Below are positions 48,423 to 57,808 of a stretch of DNA of 64,000 nt, piece after piece. Each line of letters opens with the position of its first letter. Positions within the stretch are counted from its first letter, which is position 1. The notes beneath the pieces are model-generated. The model searched no databases. It was not told where the DNA came from and saw nothing but the letters and a program-made list of their open reading frames with translations. Both the position numbers and the translations under genes were made by a program. The stretch is from Actinomadura meyerae. Its GTDB lineage: Bacteria > Actinomycetota > Actinomycetes > Streptosporangiales > Streptosporangiaceae. The stretch is taken from positions 56,227 to 120,226 of the forward strand of contig NZ_FZOR01000026.1 in the NCBI RefSeq assembly GCF_900188445.1. Direction: 5' to 3'.

Positions 48423-49709
48423 TCACTCCCGCCGTTCCCCGGCGGTGTCGCGGGAGCCGGCCGGCGGGCCGTCCGCGTCGGGCTCCGCCGCGCCGCGGCG
48501 GGGCTTCTGCAGGCGCGCGCGGGCTCGGTCGTGCCAGGCCGGCACCTCCCGCTCGTCGTCGAAGCTCCGCGCGACGATGATGTCGGTGGAGGAGTGCGCG
48601 AGGATCGACAGCGCGATGGTGGCGCCGACGAGATGGAAGATCTTGTCGCCGGCCGCGATCCCCGACTCCAGCACCAGCAGCCCGTAGACGACCGAGGCGA
48701 AGCCCTTGGGGCCGAACCACATCACCGCGGCCTGCTCCCGCATGGTCAGCCGGGAGCGCAGGAACGACACCCAGATCGCGACCGGCCGCGCGACCACGAG
48801 CGCGAGGACGGCGAAGGCCCAGCCCGCCCAGCCGACGTCGCCGAGGAACGCCGGGGACAGCAGCGCCCCGAACAGCAGCAGCGCGGCGAGCTTGAGCAGT
48901 TCGGCGACCAGCTCGCCGAACTCCTCGAACGCCTCCCGGTGCTCGTGCCCGACGCTGGCGACCGTGACGCCGGCGGCGAACGCGGCCAGGAACAGGTTGC
49001 CGTGCGTGGCCTGCGCCGTCGCCAGGACGAGCAGCCCGATCGCGACGGCGTTCAGCGGCTCGTACTTGGGCGCGATCGCGAACCACCGGGTCCGCACCAG
49101 CATGATCGCGGCGTACGGGATCACCACGCCGGTGGCCAGCCCGCCGGCCAGTTCCGCCGCCAGCTCGCCGACGTGCAGGTCCTTCTCGCCCTGCGCGATC
49201 GCCAGGAAGACCACCACGAACGGCAGGACGAGCCCGTCGTTGACCCCCGACTCCACGTTCAGCAGGTGGCGCAGCCGCGGCGGCACCTTCTCGTTGCCGA
49301 CGAGCGCGGCGGCGAACACCGGGTCGGTCGGGGTGAGGACGGCCGCGATCAGCAGCGCCTCCACCCAGCCCAGGCCCACGAGGTAGTGCGCGAGGAGCGC
49401 CGTGATCCCCAGTGTCAGCGGAAGGCCCCAGCCCAGGGCGCGTCCGGGCAGCCGCCAGGCGCTGCGCAGGTCGTCCCAGCCGGCGTGCATACCGTCGGTG
49501 AACAGCACGGCGAACAGCGCGAGCTCCGCCAGCGCCGACACGAGCTCGTCGCCCGGCTGCAGCGAGACCAGGCCGGTGACGCCGTCGCCGAGCAGGAACC
49601 CGCCGACCAGGAACAGCGCCGCCGTCGACAGCACCGTCCGGTGCGCCAGGTTCGACACCAGCACCGCGAGCAGCAGCAGGGCGGCGAAGGCGAGGAGGAG
49701 GTTCGTCAC
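48423..49709 (-). CDS. CPA1-type cation:proton antiporter
   Basis: This 428-residue protein has about 12 membrane helices. The functional core NVESGVNDGLVLPFVVVFLA matches the ND motif of NhaP-type Na+/H+ antiporters, and LTPTDPVFAAALVGNEKVP is the conserved TPTDP region of helix 4. The C-terminal about 45 residues are cytosolic, Arg-rich and acidic (DDEREVPAWHDRARARLQKP). Starts at a GTG with GGAGAA upstream. Convergent with the symporter gene. It would help pH and sodium balance; both neighbours handle sodium, which may be coincidence. Confidence 0.9.
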   Translation of the reverse strand: MTNLLLAFAALLLLAVLVSNLAHRTVLSTAALFLVGGFLLGDGVTGLVSLQPGDELVSALAELALFAVLFTDGMHAGWDDLRSAWRLPGRALGWGLPLTLGITALLAHYLVGLGWVEALLIAAVLTPTDPVFAAALVGNEKVPPRLRHLLNVESGVNDGLVLPFVVVFLAIAQGEKDLHVGELAAELAGGLATGVVIPYAAIMLVRTRWFAIAPKYEPLNAVAIGLLVLATAQATHGNLFLAAFAAGVTVASVGHEHREAFEEFGELVAELLKLAALLLFGALLSPAFLGDVGWAGWAFAVLALVVARPVAIWVSFLRSRLTMREQAAVMWFGPKGFASVVYGLLVLESGIAAGDKIFHLVGATIALSILAHSSTDIIVARSFDDEREVPAWHDRARARLQKPRRGAAEPDADGPPAGSRDTAGERRE

Positions 49710-49841
49710 GGGAGTTCTCCGGGGTCGGCGGCGGCACTGCCGACCAGACTTCCCGGCTCACCAGCCCAAGACCTTAACGGGATCGGGAGGTGCATTTCCA
49801 CGCCGGGGCCGCGGAACGGCCCGCCGGACGACCCGTGCCCG

Positions 49842-50789
49842 TCAGCGGTCCGCCCTGATGCGCTCGCGCGCCTCCTTCACGTACCACGGGGTGCCGATGG
49901 CCGTCTGGACGCCGTTGACGACCACCCGGTTCAGCCGCCGGCCGATCGCGCGCTGGCGCGGAGTGGACTTCGCGCCGAGGATCTCGCGGGCCCACCACGG
50001 CATCGCGTCCTCCAGCGCCCAGCGCAGCGGCGCCCGGCCCGGCTTGTTGATCTCCGAGAACGCGAAGTCGAGCGCCCACGCGCCGTCCTCGTTGAGGCAC
50101 ATCCGCGGCCGCATCTGCCGGTAGTACTCCTCGATCTCGTCCATCGTCCGCGGCAGGTCGGTGGCGCCGATCGCCTCGTGGATGCGGGCCATGCCGTCCG
50201 CGACCTCGTCGAGCTTCTCCGGCGGCAGCGGCCTCGGGTGGTACAGCTGGTGGCCGCGGATGTAGCCCCAGGTGAGCCCGGCGTGCGCCCAGCGGAGGTT
50301 CTCCGCGCTGTTGGCGGCGTACGGCGTGCCGTCCGGCATCGTGCCCTGGACGGTCTCGTGGTACCTGTGCACGTTCCGGCAGATCTTCTCGGCGACCTCG
50401 GTCGGGCCGAAGACGGTCGCCCAGTAGAACGAGGCCGAGCGGCCGCCCCGGCGCTTGCGGTCGTTGAAGAAGTCGCTGTGGTCGAGGCCGCCGTACACCA
50501 TGTCGGGCTTGACGCCCTCGCACATCAGCCCGACGAACCCGCCGGCGATGGCGGAGAAGTGCGAGTGGACGTACCACATCGCGCTGCCGGGGGAGAACCA
50601 GCCCGGGTCGCCGGCCGGCCGGTCGAAGCGGACGCCCGGCAGCATCGCGGACTCGTACATCAGGTGGTCGAGCTTGTCCTGGATCCAGCCGTGCCGGCGG
50701 ATCGGGTCGACGGGCCGCTGCGAACGGGTGCGCGGCGGGCGGCGCCCGTCGGCGGGCATCGCCGGGAAGGATTCCTGCGAGACGTCCAT
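49842..50789 (-). CDS. DUF2236-family oxygenase-like protein (MpaB type)
   Basis: This 315-residue protein begins at the ATG at 50789; an upstream in-frame ATG at 50858 would add a poorly conserved tail. DUF2236 marks: AMWYVHSHFSAIAGGFVGLMCEGVKPDMVYGGLDHSDFF, FYWATVFGPTEVAEKICRNVHRYHETVQGTMPDGTPYAANSAENLRWAHAGLTWGYIRGH. The conserved His in WAHAGL is the expected haem/metal ligand. Related proteins include the rubber oxygenase Lcp and MpaB, but no substrate can be given. A 248-bp gap (50790-51037) upstream holds no gene; it contains an AAGCGCTT palindrome at 50950-50957 in an AT-richer stretch that may be its promoter region. Confidence 0.82.
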   Translation of the reverse strand: MDVSQESFPAMPADGRRPPRTRSQRPVDPIRRHGWIQDKLDHLMYESAMLPGVRFDRPAGDPGWFSPGSAMWYVHSHFSAIAGGFVGLMCEGVKPDMVYGGLDHSDFFNDRKRRGGRSASFYWATVFGPTEVAEKICRNVHRYHETVQGTMPDGTPYAANSAENLRWAHAGLTWGYIRGHQLYHPRPLPPEKLDEVADGMARIHEAIGATDLPRTMDEIEEYYRQMRPRMCLNEDGAWALDFAFSEINKPGRAPLRWALEDAMPWWAREILGAKSTPRQRAIGRRLNRVVVNGVQTAIGTPWYVKEARERIRADR

Positions 50790-51037
50790 GCTGAGACCCA
50801 AACTGCTCGGTTCCGGAGATCCACCGGCCCGTGTCCGCTGAGGGCGGGGGTGCTTCACTGGCCGGCTCGTCGTCGGTGATCGCGGACAATCAGTGTTCCC
50901 TTAGCGCACCCCCCGCCGCTCAGGCTCCTCCGAGCCTAGCAAGGCAAGTAAGCGCTTGGGTATTGAGTGTACGCAATTCGCCGCGTTCTGCGGGTTCGCA
51001 CCGCGTGGATGCGGGTGATGCGGTCTCGGCGTGTGCT

Positions 51038-51355
51038 TCACCCGCCGGCGAGCAGCCGTTTGCGTTGGGGGGTGTAGTGCCACCACGGGCGGGCGGGCCG
51101 CCCTTCGGCCTGGTCCACGGCGGACATGACGGTGTCGAGCAGGCACGGGTCCAGGGCCTCGCCGCAGGCGGCCGACATCTGCTCGTACAGCTCGATCGGG
51201 TCCCTGCCCGCCAGTTGTGCGGTGCGGGTGATCCCGACGCGCTCGAAGTAACCGGCCACCGCCCGGCCGACGTTGACCAGGTCGGCCAGATCCGCCCGCT
51301 CATCGTCATACTCGTGCCGGCCCGGTCGAGAGATCTGCTTCGAATATGCATCCAT
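51038..51355 (-). CDS. Helix-hairpin-helix protein (Cdd1-like pathogenicity-locus family)
   Basis: This 105-residue protein carries a single domain: ADLADLVNVGRAVAGYFERVGITRTAQLAGRDPIELYEQMSAACGEALDPCLLDTVMSAVDQAEGRPARPWWHYTPQRKRL. It matches the Cdd1-type helix-hairpin-helix family, whose members have a G-x-A-x(3)-F/L hairpin and a terminal PWW-x(4)-R. Such folds often bind DNA non-specifically. The ATG at 51355 was chosen; a TTG 9 bp upstream is also open. It stands alone, with 76 bp to the flavin reductase gene downstream on the same strand. Function unknown. Confidence 0.75.
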   Translation of the reverse strand: MDAYSKQISRPGRHEYDDERADLADLVNVGRAVAGYFERVGITRTAQLAGRDPIELYEQMSAACGEALDPCLLDTVMSAVDQAEGRPARPWWHYTPQRKRLLAGG

Positions 51356-51431
51356 ACAGGTCAACGTACGTACTCGGCAGGGCGACGGTCTTGTGGGAAA
51401 CGGACCTCGCGCACCGGGGGCATGGCGGCGG

Positions 51432-51947
51432 CTACGGGGTTCGCCGGTAGGGGAGGAAGCGGCCGAAGCGGCCGCGGTGGTAGAGCAGCGGGCGGCCGCC
51501 GGTGTGCAGGTCGGCGCCGGTCACCAGGCCGACGACGAGGATGTGGTCGCCGAGGACGATCGTGTCGTGCGGGGTGCACAGCAGGTGGGCGCAGGCGCCG
51601 TCCAGAAGGGGCGTGCCGTGCTCGTCGGCCTGCCAGGCGGTGGGCGGGGCGAAGCGGTCGATGCCGCGGCGGGCGAAGCGGGAGGCGAGGTCGGCCTGGT
51701 CTCCGGCGAGGATGTTGACGGCGAAGCGGCCGGCGGCGCGCAGGGCGGGCCAGGTGGTGGAGGAACGGTCCACGTAGAAGGCGACGAGGGGCGGGTCCAG
51801 GCTGACCGAGGAGAACGACGTCGCGGTCAGCCCGGCGGGCTCGCCGCCGGAGGCGGCCGTGACGACGACGACTCCGGCGGCGTGGTGGGCGAGGGCCTGG
51901 CGGAAGCGGGCGGGGTCCAGTGCGAGGTTCGGCAGTACTTCGGTCAT
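51432..51947 (-). CDS. Flavin reductase (NADH:FMN oxidoreductase component)
   Basis: This 171-residue protein is of the normal size for stand-alone flavin reductases of two-component monooxygenases. Marks: FRQALAHHAAGVVVVTAASGG, GLTATSFSSVSLDPPLVAFYVDRSSTTWPALRAAGRFAVNILA, and the C-terminal DHILVVGLVTGADLHTGGRPLLYHRGRFG. It supplies FMNH2 to luciferase-like enzymes such as those encoded by the divergent operon at 52306-56074. The ATG at 51947 was chosen over upstream codons as the first within the conserved length. A second flavin reductase domain in this window is fused to a lyase-like domain at 1-1181. Confidence 0.92.
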   Translation of the reverse strand: MTEVLPNLALDPARFRQALAHHAAGVVVVTAASGGEPAGLTATSFSSVSLDPPLVAFYVDRSSTTWPALRAAGRFAVNILAGDQADLASRFARRGIDRFAPPTAWQADEHGTPLLDGACAHLLCTPHDTIVLGDHILVVGLVTGADLHTGGRPLLYHRGRFGRFLPYRRTP

Positions 51948-52305
51948 GGGTCTCCCCTGGAGGTGTCGTGCGGCTGCCGGGTGCGGCGGGCGGGAGGGGT
52001 GCGGGAGGACCCCGGTGCGGCCGGCCTCTGGCTCGGGTGTCGTCGGTCGGGGGCTCAGTGCGAACACAGCGCGCTGGCCACGCGGCACAGATCCACGTGG
52101 CCGCGGGTCGTCAGGGACGGCTTCAGCGGCACGTCGGCCAGTCTAGGACGGCCTGGAGGAGCAATCAACCAAATCGGTAGGAAAAGTATGCAAGGGGTGG
52201 ATGGGGTGCGGTGTGGCGCGTGCCGCTTGCCTACTTTGCCTATTGACTTAGTAGGAAATTTCGGGTCATCCTCCGGAAGATGAGCGACCGTGAGCAGGCC
52301 GGCTG
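51948..52305. other. 358-bp divergent control region of the flavin-monooxygenase locus
   Basis: No gene was found. The right half is unusually AT-rich. It holds GTAGGAAAA at 52176-52184, and GTAGGAAAT at 52251-52259, whose CCTACT/AGTAGG arms at 52230-52235 and 52250-52255 form an inverted repeat. A TTGCCT -35-like and TAGGAA -10-like pairing for the + direction is possible but uncertain. GTAGGAAAT recurs, inverted, at 56101-56109 before the importer operon. Confidence 0.55.
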
Positions 52306-53676
52306 ATGGCCCGCAAGCAGATCCACCTGGCGGCCCACTTCCCGGGTGTCAACAACATCACCGTGTGGTCGGACCCCGCCTCCGGCAGCCAGATCGACTT
52401 CGACTCCTTCGTCCACCTGGCGCGCACCGCCGAGCGCGGCAGGTTCGACTTCTTCTTCCTCGCCGAGGGGCTGCGCCTGCGAGAGATGAAGGGCCGCATC
52501 CACGAGCTGGACGTGGCGGGGCGCCCCGAGTCGCTGACCGTGCTGTCGGCGCTCGCGGCGGTGACCTCCCGCCTCGGTCTCGCCGCGACCGTGAACTCGA
52601 CGTTCAACGAACCGTACGAGGTGGCGCGCCGGCTGGCGACGCTGGACCACCTGAGCGGCGGCCGCGCCGCCTGGAACGTCGTCACCAGCTGGGACGCGTT
52701 CACCGGGGAGAACTTCCGGCGCGGGGGCTTCCTCGACGAGGCCGACCGCTACACCCGCGCCGCCGAGTTCCTGCACACCGCGCGCGAGCTGTGGGACTCC
52801 TGGGCGGACGGCGACCTCGTCGCGGACCCGGCCGCGGGGGAGTTCGTCCGGCCCGGCGCGGGCGCCTTCGCGCACCGCGGGCGGCACTTCCGCATCTCCG
52901 GGCGGTTCGCCACGCCGCGCGGCCCGCAGGGCCACCCGGTGATCATCCAGGCGGGGGACTCCGACGCGGGCCGCGAGTTCGCCGCCGCCGACGCCGACGT
53001 GATCTTCAGCCGGCACGGCACCCTGGAGGACGGCCGCGCCTTCTCCAAGGACGTCAAGAGCCGCCTCGCCCGGTACGGGCGCCGCCCGGACGAGCTGAAG
53101 ATCATGCCCTCGGTCACCTGCGTCATCGGGGACACCGCCGAGGAGGCCGCCGAGCGCGCCGCCGAGATCCGCCGGGCGCAGGTCGGCCCGCAGACCGCCA
53201 TCGCCTACCTGGAGGGCGTGTGGGGCCGCGACCTGTCCGGCTACGACCCCGATGGCCCGCTGCCCGACATCGAGCCCGACCTCGGCGAGGGCGTCTCGAA
53301 GGGGCGCGCCCAGTTCCGCGGCGACCGCGGCGAGACCGTCCGGCGGTGGCGGGAACTGGCCGCCGAGCGCGGCCTCAGCATCCGCGACCTGGTCATCGAG
53401 GCCGCCGGCCGGCAGACGTTCGTCGGCACGCCGCGGGCCGTCGCGGACCAGATCGACGAGTTCGTCCAGGCCGACGCCGCCGACGGGTTCGTCTTCGTGC
53501 CGCACCTGACCCCCGGCGGCCTGGACGACCTGGTCGACCGGGTCGTCCCGCTGCTCCAGGAGAAGGGCGTGTTCCGCGCCGACTACACCGGCCCGACGCT
53601 GCGCGACCACCTGGGCCTCGGCCCCGCGCGCGCCGCCGGGCGGGCCGCGCCCGCGCGAGAGGAGACCGCGTCGTGA
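52306..53676 (+). CDS. Luciferase-like FMN-dependent monooxygenase (NtaA/SnaA/DszA family)
   Basis: This 456-residue protein has the length of the NtaA/DszA-type branch. Motifs: QIHLAAHFPGVNNITVWSDP, DFFFLAEGLRLRE, SGGRAAWNVVTSWDAFTGENFRRGG, GPQGHPVIIQAGDSDAGREFAA and VGTPRAVADQIDEFVQADAADGFVFVPHL. FMNH2-dependent enzymes of this branch cleave C-S or C-N bonds in sulfones, chelators or similar compounds. Start ATG 52306, first gene after the divergent control region, overlapping the next gene by four bases. The paired flavin reductase is 51432-51947. Substrate unknown. Confidence 0.9.
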   Translation: MARKQIHLAAHFPGVNNITVWSDPASGSQIDFDSFVHLARTAERGRFDFFFLAEGLRLREMKGRIHELDVAGRPESLTVLSALAAVTSRLGLAATVNSTFNEPYEVARRLATLDHLSGGRAAWNVVTSWDAFTGENFRRGGFLDEADRYTRAAEFLHTARELWDSWADGDLVADPAAGEFVRPGAGAFAHRGRHFRISGRFATPRGPQGHPVIIQAGDSDAGREFAAADADVIFSRHGTLEDGRAFSKDVKSRLARYGRRPDELKIMPSVTCVIGDTAEEAAERAAEIRRAQVGPQTAIAYLEGVWGRDLSGYDPDGPLPDIEPDLGEGVSKGRAQFRGDRGETVRRWRELAAERGLSIRDLVIEAAGRQTFVGTPRAVADQIDEFVQADAADGFVFVPHLTPGGLDDLVDRVVPLLQEKGVFRADYTGPTLRDHLGLGPARAAGRAAPAREETAS

Positions 53677-54947
53677 CCGCCCTGCACCTCGCCGCCGCGC
53701 TGGACGGCGCCGGCTGGCATCCCGCCGCCTGGCGCGACCCGTCCGCCCGGCCCGCCGAGCTGTTCACCGCCCGCTACTGGGCCGGCCTCGCCGCCGAGGC
53801 CGAGCGCGGCCTGCTCGACTTCGTCACGATCGAGGACGCCCTCGGCCCGCAGTCGTCCCGGTTCGCCGCCCCGGACGACCGGACCGACCAGGTGCGAGGG
53901 AGGCTCGACGCGGTCCTGATCGCGGCGCGGCTCGCCCCCGCGACCACGCGCATCGGGCTCGTGCCGACCGCGAACACCACGCACACCGAGCCGTTCCACG
54001 TCGCCATCGGCATCGCCACGCTGGACCACGTCAGCCGGGGGCGGGCGGGCTGGCGGCCGCAGGTGTCCGGCCGCGCCTCCGACGCGGCGCACTTCGGCCG
54101 CCGGACGTTCCCCGGGGTCTTCGAGCCGGACGCCTTCGCGACCCCCGAGGGGCGGGCGATGATCGCGGAGCTGTTCGGGGAGGCGGCCGACGCGGTCGAG
54201 GTCGCGCGCCGCCTCTGGGACAGCTGGGAGGACGACGCGGAGATCCGCGACGTCCCGACGGGCCGGTTCCTGGACCGTGACAGGCTCCACTACATCGACT
54301 TCGAGGGGCCGCACTTCAGCGTCCGCGGGCCGTCCATCACGCCGCGCCCGCCGCAGGGGCAGCCGCTCGTCACGGCGCTCGCCCACGACACCGTGCCCTA
54401 CGAGTTCGCGGCCCGTTCCGCCGACGTCGTCTTCATCACCCCGCACTCCCGCGCGGACTCCGCCGCGATCGCCGGGCAGGTGCGGGACGCGGAGCGCAGG
54501 ACCGATCGCGGCGGCGCACCGCTGAAGATCTTCGCCGACCTGGTGGTCTTCCTCGACGAGGACCCCGCTGCCGCCGAAGCCCGCAAGGCCCGTCTGGACG
54601 AACTGGACGGCGCCGAGCTGACCTCCGACGCCGAGATCTTCACCGGCACACCGGCCGAGCTCGCGGACGTCCTGCTCGACTGGCGCGAGGCCGGCCTCGA
54701 CGGCTTCCGCCTGCGCCCGGGCCTCCTCCCGCACGACCTCGCCGCCATCAGCCGCGACGTCGTGCCGCTGCTGCAGCGGCGTTCCGCCTTCCGCACCGCC
54801 TACGACACCGCGCCCGGGACCGGACCCGGCGCCGGGACGCTGCGCGGCCGCCTCGGCCTGCCGCGCCCCGCCAACCGCTACGCGACGGGGACGCCGGCGA
54901 ACGCGGAGCGCCCGTCGCCCGCCGCCCCGACCGGAGGCCGCACATGA
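53673..54947 (+). CDS. Luciferase-like FMN-dependent monooxygenase
   Basis: This 424-residue protein starts at the GTG overlapping the previous stop (GTGA). It has the flavin-enzyme features LLDFVTIEDALGPQSSRF, VLIAARLAPATTRIGLVPTANTTHTEPFHVAIGIATLDHVSRGRAGW and GPHFSVRGPSITPRPPQGQPLVTALA. It belongs to the DszA/NtaA branch but is clearly different in sequence from the upstream neighbour. The Ala/Pro/Thr-rich C-terminal tail (about 30 residues) is unusual. Four LLM-type genes occur in this locus. Confidence 0.88.
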   Translation: MTALHLAAALDGAGWHPAAWRDPSARPAELFTARYWAGLAAEAERGLLDFVTIEDALGPQSSRFAAPDDRTDQVRGRLDAVLIAARLAPATTRIGLVPTANTTHTEPFHVAIGIATLDHVSRGRAGWRPQVSGRASDAAHFGRRTFPGVFEPDAFATPEGRAMIAELFGEAADAVEVARRLWDSWEDDAEIRDVPTGRFLDRDRLHYIDFEGPHFSVRGPSITPRPPQGQPLVTALAHDTVPYEFAARSADVVFITPHSRADSAAIAGQVRDAERRTDRGGAPLKIFADLVVFLDEDPAAAEARKARLDELDGAELTSDAEIFTGTPAELADVLLDWREAGLDGFRLRPGLLPHDLAAISRDVVPLLQRRSAFRTAYDTAPGTGPGAGTLRGRLGLPRPANRYATGTPANAERPSPAAPTGGRT

Positions 54948-56074
54948 TCCCGCTGTCCGTCCTCGATCTGTCGCCCGTCCCGGTGGGCGGCACCGTCCCG
55001 GCGGCGCTCCGCGACACCCTCGACCTCGCGCGGCGCGCGGAGGCCCTCGGCTACCGACGCTACTGGCTCGCCGAGCACCACCTCGCGCCCGGCGTCGCCG
55101 GTTCGGCGCCGCAGATCCTCATCGCCGCGGTCGCCGCCGCCACCGAGCGGATCCGCGTCGGGTCGGGCGCCGTCCAGACCGGCCACTGGACGCCGCTGGC
55201 CATCGTCGAGCAGTTCGGCACCATCGACGCCCTGCACCCCGGCCGGATCGACATCGGCCTCGGCCGCTCCGGGCAGCGCCGCGCCGAGGAGCGCACCGGC
55301 GCCCCGCCCCCGGCTTCGCCGCCGCCCCCGCCGCCCTCGCGCGAGCGGCGGATCGTGGACGGCCTGCTCATCCCGCCGCCGATCGACTTCGCGCGGCTGG
55401 CGGCCAACCCGGCGTACACCCGGTTCACGCACCTGCTGGAGCGGCCGGGCGTCCCGGACTTCGCGCAGGTCGTGGACGACATCACCGCGCTGCTGGACGG
55501 CACGTACCGGTCCGCGGACGGGCACGTCGCGCACGCGACGCCCGGCGAGCACGCCGAAGTCGAGCTGTGGATCCTCGGCAGCAGCGGCGGGCAGAGCGCC
55601 CAGGTCGCGGGCGAGCGCGGCCTGCCGTTCGCCGCGAACTACCACGTCGCGCCGTCCAACGTCCTGGAGGCCGTGGACGCCTACCGCGCGGCGTTCAAGC
55701 CGTCCGGTGTCCTCGACGAACCGTACGTCATCGTCTCGGCCGACGCCGTCGTCGCGCCGACCGACGCGGAGGCGCGCGAGCTGGCGTCGCCGTACGCCCT
55801 CTGGGTGCACAGCATCAGGTCGCGCCTGTCCGCCGTCCCGTTCCCGACGCCGGCCGACGCCGCCGCGCACACCTGGCGGGACGAGGAGTGGGAGCTGGTC
55901 GCCGACCGGGTCGACACCCAGTTCGTCGGCTCGCCCGGCACGGTCGTGGCCGGGCTCCGCACCCTTCAGCGCGCCACCGGCGCGGACGAGCTCCTCGTCA
56001 CCACCATCACCCACGACCACGCGGACCGCGTCCGCTCCTACGAGCTGCTGGCCGCCGCATGGGGGCTCGCGTGA
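54944..56074 (+). CDS. Luciferase-like oxidoreductase (MsnO8-type)
   Basis: This 376-residue protein belongs to the LLM group with a short N-terminus (LSVLDLSPVPVGGTVPAALRDTLDLARRAEALGYRRYWLAEHHLAPGVAGSAPQILIAAVAAAT) and RIRVGSGAVQTGHWTPLAIVEQFGTIDALHPGRIDIGLGRSG. It is followed by a Pro-rich insert (PPPASPPPPPPSRERR) of about 15 residues in a surface loop. The ATG overlaps the previous stop (ATGA). Similar proteins are found with alkane or sulfonate utilisation genes. The 86-bp gap to the importer carries GTAGGAAAT in inverted orientation (56101-56109). Confidence 0.85.
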   Translation: MIPLSVLDLSPVPVGGTVPAALRDTLDLARRAEALGYRRYWLAEHHLAPGVAGSAPQILIAAVAAATERIRVGSGAVQTGHWTPLAIVEQFGTIDALHPGRIDIGLGRSGQRRAEERTGAPPPASPPPPPPSRERRIVDGLLIPPPIDFARLAANPAYTRFTHLLERPGVPDFAQVVDDITALLDGTYRSADGHVAHATPGEHAEVELWILGSSGGQSAQVAGERGLPFAANYHVAPSNVLEAVDAYRAAFKPSGVLDEPYVIVSADAVVAPTDAEARELASPYALWVHSIRSRLSAVPFPTPADAAAHTWRDEEWELVADRVDTQFVGSPGTVVAGLRTLQRATGADELLVTTITHDHADRVRSYELLAAAWGLA

Positions 56075-56100
56075 GGAGCCGAATCCGCCGGGCGTTCACT

Positions 56101-56109
56101 ATTTCCTAC
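56101..56109 (-). promoter_or_regulatory. GTAGGAAAT box upstream of the Dpp/Opp-type importer
   Basis: This identical 9-mer occurs at 52251-52259 in the first control region of the locus. It is followed by CCTACC at 56115-56120. It is a candidate shared regulator site for the operon; the regulator is not in the window. Confidence 0.4.
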
Positions 56110-56160
56110 CCGCGCCTACCGTGGCCGCAGATCCGGACCTGCCGAGGGGAGACCCCCGCC

Positions 56161-57756
56161 GTGAGGCGTGCGTGGAGCGTGTGGACGACGGCCGGAACCC
56201 TGGTGACGGCGGTGCTGGCGAGCGGCTGCGGCGCGGGCGACGCCGCGGACGGCGCCGCCGGCGCGCCGCGGTCCGGCGGAACGCTGACCTTCGCCGTCGG
56301 GTCGGACACCGGCTGCGTCGACCCGCAGCAGGTCGCCAGCAACGACACCATCTACTCGGTGCGGCACCTGGTCGACTCGCTGACCGACCAGGACCCGGCC
56401 ACCGGCAAGATCGTGCCGTGGCTCGCGCAGCGCTGGGAGATCGGCGACGGCGCCCGCACCTACACCTTCCACCTGCGCCCCGGGGTGACGTTCAGCGACG
56501 GCACGCCGCTCGACGCGAAGGCCGTCAAGGCCACCTTCGACGCCGTCCCCAAGCTCGGCGTGCTCGGGCTACTGGCGAAGGGCTACCTCGCCGGGTACGA
56601 GGGCACGACCGTCGTCGACGACCTCACCGCACGGGTGCGCTTCAAGACGCCCAACGCCCAGTTCCTCCAGGCCACGGCCACGCACTCGCTGGGGATCCTT
56701 TCCCAGGCGAGCGTGCGCAAGTCGCCGGAGCAGCGCTGCGCGAAGGGGGTCGTCGGGTCCGGGCCGTTCGTGCTGTCGAAGTACGTCCCGGCGCAGTCGA
56801 TCACCCTGGCCAAGCGCAAGGGGTACGGCTGGGGGTCGTCGCTGTGGAAGAAGCAGGGCGAGGCCTACCTCGACCGGCTGGTCTTCAAGGTGCTGCCCGA
56901 GTCGGGGGTGCGCACCGGCAGCCTCCAGTCCGGCCAGGTCGACGCCATCGGCAGCGTCGGGCGGGCGGACGAGGCGGCGCTCAAGGCGTCCGGCGCCCAA
57001 CTGCCGGCACGTGCCAATCCCGGCATCGTCTTCGGCATCAGCCTGAACAACGCGCGCTTCAAAGACGAGCGGGTCCGCCGGGCGATCTCCCTCGCGGTCG
57101 ACCGCAAGCAGGTCGCCGAGACCGTCTTCCCCGCGGGCACCCGTCCGGCCACCAGCATCCTCGCCCGCACCACGCCCGGATACGCCGACCTCGGCGCGAG
57201 CCTCGCCCCCGACCAGGCCAAGGCGCGGTCCCTGCTGGACGCCGCCGGGTGGAAGGCCGGCGGCGACGGCGTCCGGCGCAAGGACGGCGCGGAACTGGCC
57301 CTGACCGTCAAGTGGTTCGCGAACGCAGCGACCAACCGGCCGTCGCTGGAACTGGTGCAGCAGCAGCTCAAGGCGGTCGGCATCCGGCTGGAGTTGAAGG
57401 AGATGCAGATCGCGCAGCTCGCTCAGGTGCAGACGTCGGGCGACTTCGACGCGCTGTGGGGGAACCTCACCCGCGCCGACCCCGACATCCTGCGCACCAC
57501 GTACTCGACGCGCCTGGCCAACGCCTACCGGCTGCCGCCGACCGACCTCGACGGCATCCTCGACGGCCAGGCGGCCGCCTCGGACGAGGCCGAGCGCAAG
57601 CGCCTGGTGGAGCAGGCGCAGCGCAGGATCGTCGAGCGCGCCTACATCGTCCCGGTCGTGGAGCTTCAGACGGAGCTCGGCGCGGCGAAGAACGTCCACG
57701 ACCTCATGTTCGACGCGTCCAGCCGCATCCAGCTCCACGACACCTGGATCGGCTGA
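56161..57756 (+). CDS. ABC transporter substrate-binding lipoprotein (SBP family 5, peptide/nickel type)
   Basis: This 531-residue lipoprotein has the lipobox LASGC after a signal peptide (RRAWSVWTTAGTLVTAVLASGC). The mature part is SBP_bac_5: GGTLTFAVGSDTGCVDPQQVASND, YTFHLRPGVTFSDGTPLDAKAVKATFDAV, GVVGSGPFVLSKYVPAQSITLAKRKGYGW, FKDERVRRAISLAVDRKQVAETVF. Family members bind peptides, nickel or sulfur compounds such as taurocholate- or glutathione-type ligands. Its location after the flavin monooxygenases suggests uptake of an organosulfur compound (inference). GTG start with GAGGGGAG upstream. Confidence 0.9.
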   Translation: MRRAWSVWTTAGTLVTAVLASGCGAGDAADGAAGAPRSGGTLTFAVGSDTGCVDPQQVASNDTIYSVRHLVDSLTDQDPATGKIVPWLAQRWEIGDGARTYTFHLRPGVTFSDGTPLDAKAVKATFDAVPKLGVLGLLAKGYLAGYEGTTVVDDLTARVRFKTPNAQFLQATATHSLGILSQASVRKSPEQRCAKGVVGSGPFVLSKYVPAQSITLAKRKGYGWGSSLWKKQGEAYLDRLVFKVLPESGVRTGSLQSGQVDAIGSVGRADEAALKASGAQLPARANPGIVFGISLNNARFKDERVRRAISLAVDRKQVAETVFPAGTRPATSILARTTPGYADLGASLAPDQAKARSLLDAAGWKAGGDGVRRKDGAELALTVKWFANAATNRPSLELVQQQLKAVGIRLELKEMQIAQLAQVQTSGDFDALWGNLTRADPDILRTTYSTRLANAYRLPPTDLDGILDGQAAASDEAERKRLVEQAQRRIVERAYIVPVVELQTELGAAKNVHDLMFDASSRIQLHDTWIG

Positions 57757-57808
57757 GCCCGTGCCACGGGCTCATCGCATGAGCCGGGAGAGAAGAAGGG
57801 AGGCGGGC

